Origin: Bacteroidales bacterium
Lineage (GTDB): Bacteria > Bacteroidota > Bacteroidia > Bacteroidales > WCHB1-69
NCBI GenBank assembly: GCA_012519525.1
Contig: JAAYQB010000004.1
Location: 1-14,562 of the forward strand
Length of the DNA stretch: 14,562 nucleotides
Direction: 5' to 3'
Made by a program: the position numbers and the translations under genes. This document shows, piece after piece, positions 6,506 to 11,695 of this stretch. Position 1 is the stretch's first letter; each line of letters starts with the position of its first letter. The notes under the pieces are model-generated. The model did not search any database. It was not told where the DNA came from and saw nothing but the letters and a program-made list of their open reading frames with translations.

Positions 6506-7783
6506 TTATTCGAAAATGATGTTGTCTTTACGGTCCGGACCGATAGAAACTAAAAATATTTTTTGTTGTAAATAATCTTCTACGTACTTAATATAAGCGG
6601 CTAAATTGTCGGGAAGAGTTGTAGGTGAAAGTGGTCGTTGCCAACCCTTCATTGACTGATAAACCGGTTCTATATTATGGGTTAAATCGAAAGGTATTTC
6701 TTTTGTCAATTTTCCGCCAATTTTATATTCCGTACACATTTTAATGGATTCTAATTCACTAAAAACGTCTACCTTTGTCATTATCAAATCGGTAACCCCA
6801 TTTACCATACTTGCATATTTTAATAAAGGCAAGTCTATCCAACCACATCGACGAGGACGTAAAGTTGTCGAGCCATATTCATGTCCTTTATCACGAAGAT
6901 AATCTCCCATCTCATCGTTTAACTCTGTTGGGAATATGCCCTCTCCCACTCTTGTACAATAAGCTTTAAATAAACCGAATACTTTTCCTATTTTCGATGG
7001 TCCGACACCTAAGCCGGCACAAGCACCTGCAGTAACAGTAGTAGAAGAAGTTACATAAGGATATGTTCCAAAATCAATATCTAACAATGTTCCTTGCGCT
7101 CCTTCAGCTAAAACAGTTTTTTTATTTGTCAAAGCATCGTTTATCATGTATTCGGTTGAAACCAAATTATAAACTTTGAGTTTTTCAAGAGCATCTAACC
7201 ACGCCGACTCATAGTCTTCAAAAGATAATCCTTCAATTTTTACCTCCGAATAATCAAAATTCAAACACTCTATTTGACGTAAATGCTCTTGTTTAAGAGC
7301 TTTGTACTTATTTTTAAAATCAGAAAGAAAAATATCGCCTACACGAATTCCTTTACGCGATATTTTATCGGTATAAGTAGGACCTATTCCTTTGAGTGTT
7401 GATCCAATTTTTTTATCTCCCAATAAATGCTCATTGGCATGATCTAACAACCGATGGGTAGGTAATATTAAATTAGAGCGTAAAGATATAAAAAGTTTAT
7501 TTTTTACATCCGTATAAGCATCAATCGATTTTATTTCTTTATTTATAAGTACATAAGGATCGATAATCACCCCATTTCCAATTACATTTTTTGTGTTTTC
7601 TCTAAAAATTCCAGACGGAATAGTATGTAATATAAATTTATGAGAATCGAACTCTAAAGTATGACCGGCATTAGGTCCTCCCTGAAAACGTGCAACTATA
7701 TCATAAGTAGGTGTTAACACATCTATTGCCTTACCTTTACCTTCGTCTCCCCATTGTAATCCTATTAAAATATCAACTTTCAT
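6506..7783 (-). CDS. purA: Adenylosuccinate synthetase
   Basis: PurA joins IMP and aspartate using GTP to give adenylosuccinate, the first committed step to AMP. The 425-aa length is normal. The P-loop-like GLQWGDEGKGK at 8-18 holds the catalytic base Asp13, and NAGHT (38-42) holds His41. GIGPTYTDKISRKGIR (132-147) is the IMP-binding stretch. EGAQGTLLDIDFGTYPYVTSS (227-247), YGSTTLRPRRCGW (303-315) and the GTP-binding end SIGPDRKD (413-420) follow. The usual TTGR of the aspartate loop reads TTLR here (Leu308), a deviation worth noting but within an otherwise intact motif. A -7 box lies about 45 bp upstream; no purine riboswitch-like fold is evident in the short leader. It is the first gene of a probable purA-dipeptidase pair. 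Confidence 0.98.
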   Translation of the reverse strand: MKVDILIGLQWGDEGKGKAIDVLTPTYDIVARFQGGPNAGHTLEFDSHKFILHTIPSGIFRENTKNVIGNGVIIDPYVLINKEIKSIDAYTDVKNKLFISLRSNLILPTHRLLDHANEHLLGDKKIGSTLKGIGPTYTDKISRKGIRVGDIFLSDFKNKYKALKQEHLRQIECLNFDYSEVKIEGLSFEDYESAWLDALEKLKVYNLVSTEYMINDALTNKKTVLAEGAQGTLLDIDFGTYPYVTSSTTVTAGACAGLGVGPSKIGKVFGLFKAYCTRVGEGIFPTELNDEMGDYLRDKGHEYGSTTLRPRRCGWIDLPLLKYASMVNGVTDLIMTKVDVFSELESIKMCTEYKIGGKLTKEIPFDLTHNIEPVYQSMKGWQRPLSPTTLPDNLAAYIKYVEDYLQQKIFLVSIGPDRKDNIIFE

Positions 7784-7827
7784 TCTATTCTTAATTTTAA
7801 AAAATTATTGTTTCTTAATTTATTTTG

Positions 7828-7835
7828 CAAATATA
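7828..7835 (-). promoter_or_regulatory. Promoter -7 box of purA (TATATTTG)
   Basis: The minus strand reads TATATTTGCAAAA, matching TAnnTTTG, about 45 bases upstream of the purA ATG. It lies back to back with the tRNA promoter at 7906-7913. No -33 TTG is seen at the expected spacing. Confidence 0.5.
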
Positions 7836-7905
7836 CTATTTTTTTTAAAAGCTTATCTTCATTTTTATATTTTAAATTAAATCTTTTTTATAAATAAAAA
7901 AAATG

Positions 7906-7913
7906 TACTTTTG
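7906..7913 (+). promoter_or_regulatory. Promoter -7 box of the tRNA-Leu pair (TACTTTTG)
   Basis: TACTTTTGCAAAT matches the -7 consensus and ends 12 bases before the mature 5' end of the first tRNA. The -33 region is only a T run. Confidence 0.6.
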
Positions 7914-7925
7914 CAAATCCGAAAT

Positions 7926-8009
7926 GTCCGGGTGGTGGAATTGGTAGACACGCTACTTTGAGGGGGTAGTAACCGAGAGGTTGTGCAAGTTCAAGTCTTG
8001 TTCCGGACA
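7926..8009 (+). tRNA. tRNA-Leu (anticodon GAG)
   Basis: This is an 84-nt class II tRNA. The acceptor stem GTCCGGG (7926-7932) pairs with TCCGGAC (8002-8008), with one G-U pair; the discriminator A is at 8009. The D loop contains AATTGGTAGAC. The anticodon stem CTACT/GGTAG flanks loop TTGAGGG (7958-7964), giving GAG at 7960-7962. The long variable arm identifies a leucine tRNA. The T arm contains GTTCAAG. CCA is not encoded and must be added after transcription. Confidence 0.97.
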
Positions 8010-8038
8010 CTAAATCAAAAAGTTGTAAAAAACCTACA

Positions 8039-8122
8039 GCCCCGATGGCGGAATTGGTAGACGCGCTACATTCAGGATGTAGTAATCGAACGGTTGTGCA
8101 AGTTCGAGTCTTGTTCGGGGCA
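8039..8122 (+). tRNA. tRNA-Leu (anticodon CAG)
   Basis: This is an 84-nt class II tRNA. The acceptor stem GCCCCGA (8039-8045) pairs with TCGGGGC (8115-8121); the discriminator A is at 8122. The anticodon stem CTACA/TGTAG flanks loop TTCAGGA (8071-8077), giving CAG at 8073-8075. It has a long variable arm and GTTCGAG in the T arm. CCA is not encoded. It follows the GAG tRNA by 29 bp and is likely processed from the same transcript. Confidence 0.97.
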
Positions 8123-8149
8123 CTTATAACAAAATTGTAAGTTTTTTTT
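8122..8149 (+). terminator. Weak possible terminator after the tRNA-Leu pair
   Basis: ACTTA (8122-8126) pairs with TAAGT (8138-8142), with a short, bulged inner CAA/TTG pairing, followed by a run of T to 8149. The hairpin is weak, so read-through into the M28 gene is plausible. Confidence 0.3.
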
Positions 8150-8169
8150 AATTATCAAAAGGTGCATCT

Positions 8170-9633
8170 ATGAAGAAATTTTTTTTCATCCTCTTTTTTT
8201 CTGCTTTTTGTAATTTTTTACATTCACAACATGATGTTTCTCTTGAGCTTTTAACAAAACACGTTTACACCTTAGCCGACGATGCTATGCGAGGACGCTA
8301 TGCCGGCAGTTCCGAAGGTTATCAAGCGGCACTTTATATCGAAAAACAATTCGAAGAAATTGGATTAACACCTTTTGAAAATACTGATTTTCTACAAGCA
8401 TTCTATCTTACAAATAACAAAAAATGCCATAATATAATCGGAATAATCGAAGGAAAAGATTCTTTATTAAAAAATGAATACATTATTATAGGAGCTCACT
8501 ACGACCATCTTGGCTATAAATTCATCAATGACAAGATTGATGTTTATAATGGTGCCGACGACAATGCTTCAGGAGTAGCTACGCTTATTGAATTGGCTCG
8601 TACCCTCAAAAAGAAAGAAAATGAATTAAAACGCAGTGTGATTTTCGCTGCTTTTGATGCCGAAGAAATAGGATTGCTCGGCTCACGATACTTTTCAAAA
8701 CAAATACCTGCTAACAAAGTAAAACTAATGATAAGTTTAGACATGGTGGGCTATTTAAAACAAAGCAAAAAACTATATGTTAAAGGTGTTGCAAACATTG
8801 AAAATATCAAGAATTTGATTAAAAACATTCCTTTTCCTCAATCTTCAACAATAGTACTTCAAAACTATGAAACATCTATACTCTATGCTACCGACACCGA
8901 GTCTTATGCCAAATTAGGAGTGCCAACACTCCATATTACCACGGGCATGAAATCGCCCTATCACACCACCAAAGACGATGCTGATAAAATAGATTATGAA
9001 GGTTTGATGACTATTACCAATTTTATGATAGATTTAATTGATACTTTAGCCAAACAAAATTACTTATCTCCTTCTGGTAAAAAAGCACATAAAAACAGAG
9101 GTTTAGCTCCTTTTCAAGCAGGACTTATACTGAATATTGGAAGCAATGCAGGTGTTCTTCAAAAAACGGCTTTCCATTCTACTAAATTAGGTTTTGCTAT
9201 TGCAGCAGGACCTTATATGCAAATCAACACTAAACGCATAGCTATACGTACGGAAGTGTTGTACGAAAATAAAACTTTTTCTTTTCCACAACAGATTAAT
9301 TATACCTCAAAACCTATTAAAATCACTTCACAAGCCATTACTGTCCCTGTTAGTTTATTATTAATCAGCAATTTAATAGAAGATAGTTTTTATTATTATG
9401 CTGGTATTGGAGGTTTTTACACCTACAACTTTCATGGAAAAAATGCAGGAAAACGTATGGACTTCAACAAAGACATTAATCATCACGAAGGCGGTATTCA
9501 ATCTAGCATAGGATTTAGTGCTTATAAAGTCAATATCGGTGTTACTTTTCGTCGTAGCCTATCTCCTACTATCATTAATACACCTAGTGTGAAAAACAGA
9601 TCTGTTTACTTTAGCATTGGATATTCTTTTTAA
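8170..9633 (+). CDS. Secreted M28 zinc aminopeptidase fused to an outer-membrane beta-barrel
   Basis: This 487-aa protein has three parts. Residues 1-19 are a signal peptide (KKFFFILFFSAFCNFLHS). Residues about 25-295 are an M28 peptidase domain with the complete di-zinc set: GAHYDHLG (His110), GADDNASG (Asp130), DAEEIGLLGS (catalytic Glu165, metal Glu166), SLDMVGY (Asp191) and SPYHTTKDD (His265). Residues about 312-487 show about eight amphipathic beta-strands ending in the aromatic C-terminus GYSF. This resembles the PorT-like/OMP_b-brl barrels of Bacteroidota and is much more than a usual M28 tail. The protein is probably an outer-membrane-anchored aminopeptidase facing the periplasm, because an eight-stranded barrel is too narrow to pass a folded domain. 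A GGTG four bases before ATG 8170 is a weak ribosome site. No TAnnTTTG box lies between the tRNAs and the gene. It converges on mutA with 27 bp between stops and no visible terminator. Confidence 0.9.
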   Translation: MKKFFFILFFSAFCNFLHSQHDVSLELLTKHVYTLADDAMRGRYAGSSEGYQAALYIEKQFEEIGLTPFENTDFLQAFYLTNNKKCHNIIGIIEGKDSLLKNEYIIIGAHYDHLGYKFINDKIDVYNGADDNASGVATLIELARTLKKKENELKRSVIFAAFDAEEIGLLGSRYFSKQIPANKVKLMISLDMVGYLKQSKKLYVKGVANIENIKNLIKNIPFPQSSTIVLQNYETSILYATDTESYAKLGVPTLHITTGMKSPYHTTKDDADKIDYEGLMTITNFMIDLIDTLAKQNYLSPSGKKAHKNRGLAPFQAGLILNIGSNAGVLQKTAFHSTKLGFAIAAGPYMQINTKRIAIRTEVLYENKTFSFPQQINYTSKPIKITSQAITVPVSLLLISNLIEDSFYYYAGIGGFYTYNFHGKNAGKRMDFNKDINHHEGGIQSSIGFSAYKVNIGVTFRRSLSPTIINTPSVKNRSVYFSIGYSF

Positions 9634-9660
9634 ATAAAGAAATATCTAAGCAATGACAAG

Positions 9661-11520
9661 TTAAATTCCTAACAGTTTATTGTAGTTTTGCAAAGTTTTA
9701 AGTACATCTAATTTGATGTGAATAAAATCATCAATTCCCGCTGCTTTTAACATATCCAAGCTTTCTAAAGGATTTCCTGCTACGATAGAACGGATAGCCG
9801 GATTTTCTTTTTTCAGTTTTTTTGTTATTTCCGGGGCATAAGTTTCATATTCTTCATCAGAGCTACATATAACTACCAACTGTGCTTTTGACGCTAAGGC
9901 ATCTTTAACACCTTCATCAACTGTTGTATAGCCAGCAGTTTCAATAATTTCATAGCCGGCACAACCAAAGAAATTAGTGGTAAATCCTGCTCTCGCTTGT
10001 CGCATGGTTAAATTGCCAATTTTCAATAAAAACACTTTAGGGTTACCGTTTTTTACTGCCCACTTTTCAGTATTTAAACGTAATTCTTCAAATGGAATGG
10101 CAGCACGATAAGGCTGTATTCCTTCATAGGTAACAGCAGCTATATCTTTTTCAACTTTCTCTAACATATCTTCCTTGATGTTAGGATATTGATTGGTTCC
10201 TAAAAGAATCGTTCGGCGTGTTGCAATGTCATTGTTCCTTTTTTGACAACTAATTTCAATAGCTTCTTTTATTTTACCGCTTAAGCCCATTTCAACGATA
10301 CCTCCTTGTTCTTCGACAACTAAAAAAAGTTTCCATGCTTCAGCAGCTAAAGAATGTGTTAAATTTTCTATATAATAACTACCTGCAGACGGGTCAATAA
10401 CTTTATCGAAATGAGCTTCTTCTTTTAATATAATTTGAGTGTTGCGTGCTATTCGTTGCGAAAACACATCTTCGGTTTTGTATGTTTCGTCAAAGCTATT
10501 CAATAAAATAGTATCAGCACCACCGATAGCTGCCGACATACCTTCTGTTGTGCTTCTCAGCATATTAACATAAGCATCAAAAACTGTTTTGTTCCAAGAA
10601 GACGAAATGCTGGTGATATTAATTTTAGCTAATTCGGCAACGGAAGGCTGGTAGGTTTCTACAATTGTAGCCCATAATAAGCGAGTTGCGCGTAATTTAG
10701 CAATCTCCATAAAATAGTTTGAACCTATCGAAAAAGTAAAATGTATTTTAGGAGCTATTTCGTCAATATCTACTCCTTGATTTGTAGCATAAACAAGGTA
10801 TTCATTTCCCATTGCTAAACCATATGCTAATTCTTGAATAATGGTTGCACCACTATTATGTAAAATATTAGCGTTAACAGTTAAATACTGAAAATAAGGC
10901 AAATGACTTCCTATAATTTGATGTAATTTTAGGATTTCGTTAAAATCATTTTCTTTATTTTTATAAAATTTATTATGCAAAAGCATATAAATAATAGGGT
11001 CAAAATCAAAAGAACCATGAATTTTTTGCTTTTCGAATTTTTTATTTTCTATATGAGCTAAAAACAACTTTGCTAATTCAGTATAAGAAGGATGATGTAA
11101 GAAATGTAAAGCAATAGAGTTTAAATCAATATTTGCTAATAAATCTTCTAAATCTTTACCGCTTTTTATTGCTTTCGCATTTAAAAATAATGCTTTAGCA
11201 CCTCTTTCTATAAAACTTAAAGCAAGTTCATTAGCTTTTATAGGATTTGTTTCCGTGATTTTTTGTGCAATATTCCAATCATTGGCTTTTTCTTTATTTC
11301 CTCTTACAAATGGATATTCGTTGGGATATTGTTCCAAATATTCTAAAGCTTCAATATCTTCATTGCGGTAATATGGTTTTACTGAAAAATTTTCTTCTGT
11401 TTTCCATATTAATTTTTTTGCATAATCAGCTCCTTTAAGGTCTTTTTCTATGACTTTTTCCCACTCTTGAGTAGATACTTTTTCAAATTCAGAAAATAAA
11501 TGTTCTCTCGTATTGCTCAT
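9661..11520 (-). CDS. mutA: Methylmalonyl-CoA mutase small (beta) subunit
   Basis: This is the non-catalytic partner of MutB in the B12-dependent interconversion of methylmalonyl-CoA and succinyl-CoA, used for propionate/succinate metabolism in many Bacteroidota. Its 619-aa length is typical. A TIM-barrel region covers about 30-470, with the family stretches VIDPSAGSYYIE (374-385) and TRRTILLGTNQYPN (434-447). A C-terminal Rossmann-like domain covers about 495-619. The cobalamin-binding DxHxxG of the catalytic subunit is replaced by NLTMRQAR at 503-510, as expected for MutA, so it should not bind B12. In most relatives mutB follows directly; here the next gene is the convergent M28 gene, so mutB is not adjacent on either side. 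It is expressed alone, probably from TACTTTTG at 11586-11593, with a leader of about 60 nt. Confidence 0.96.
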   Translation of the reverse strand: MSNTREHLFSEFEKVSTQEWEKVIEKDLKGADYAKKLIWKTEENFSVKPYYRNEDIEALEYLEQYPNEYPFVRGNKEKANDWNIAQKITETNPIKANELALSFIERGAKALFLNAKAIKSGKDLEDLLANIDLNSIALHFLHHPSYTELAKLFLAHIENKKFEKQKIHGSFDFDPIIYMLLHNKFYKNKENDFNEILKLHQIIGSHLPYFQYLTVNANILHNSGATIIQELAYGLAMGNEYLVYATNQGVDIDEIAPKIHFTFSIGSNYFMEIAKLRATRLLWATIVETYQPSVAELAKINITSISSSWNKTVFDAYVNMLRSTTEGMSAAIGGADTILLNSFDETYKTEDVFSQRIARNTQIILKEEAHFDKVIDPSAGSYYIENLTHSLAAEAWKLFLVVEEQGGIVEMGLSGKIKEAIEISCQKRNNDIATRRTILLGTNQYPNIKEDMLEKVEKDIAAVTYEGIQPYRAAIPFEELRLNTEKWAVKNGNPKVFLLKIGNLTMRQARAGFTTNFFGCAGYEIIETAGYTTVDEGVKDALASKAQLVVICSSDEEYETYAPEITKKLKKENPAIRSIVAGNPLESLDMLKAAGIDDFIHIKLDVLKTLQNYNKLLGI

Positions 11521-11585
11521 ATTTATTATATATATAATTAACTATTAAGTATTTCTATTAAAAATTTTCCAAAAATAATATTTTA

Positions 11586-11593
11586 CAAAAGTA
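11586..11593 (-). promoter_or_regulatory. Promoter -7 box of mutA (TACTTTTG)
   Basis: The minus strand reads TACTTTTGTAAAA, about 65 bases upstream of the mutA ATG. A second match (TATTTTTG, complement of 11570-11577) lies closer to the gene and could be an alternative start. Neither has a clear -33 TTG. Confidence 0.45.
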
Positions 11594-11644
11594 CACTATT
11601 TTTGAATTAAAAACAGAATGAAAAAAAATGAATGCTTTTAAAAT

Positions 11645-11684
11645 AAAAAAAGGCGATAAACCTTATCTGTTCATCGCCTTTTTT
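11645..11684 (-). terminator. Intrinsic terminator downstream of the PKD/T9SS gene
   Basis: GGCGAT plus flanking A run (11646-11657) pairs with ATCGCC plus T run (11673-11684), a 12-bp stem with a 15-nt loop. On the minus strand it ends in a T run and lies 12 bp past the stop of the PKD gene. An alternative inner hairpin, GATAA/TTATC, competes with it. It could also work on the plus strand. Confidence 0.85.
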
Positions 11685-11695
11685 AGTATGTTTTT

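Noticed and set aside
7784..7905. Possible riboswitch upstream of purA
   Set aside because: The leader after the predicted start is about 40 nt, AT-rich and without conserved aptamer-like pairing.
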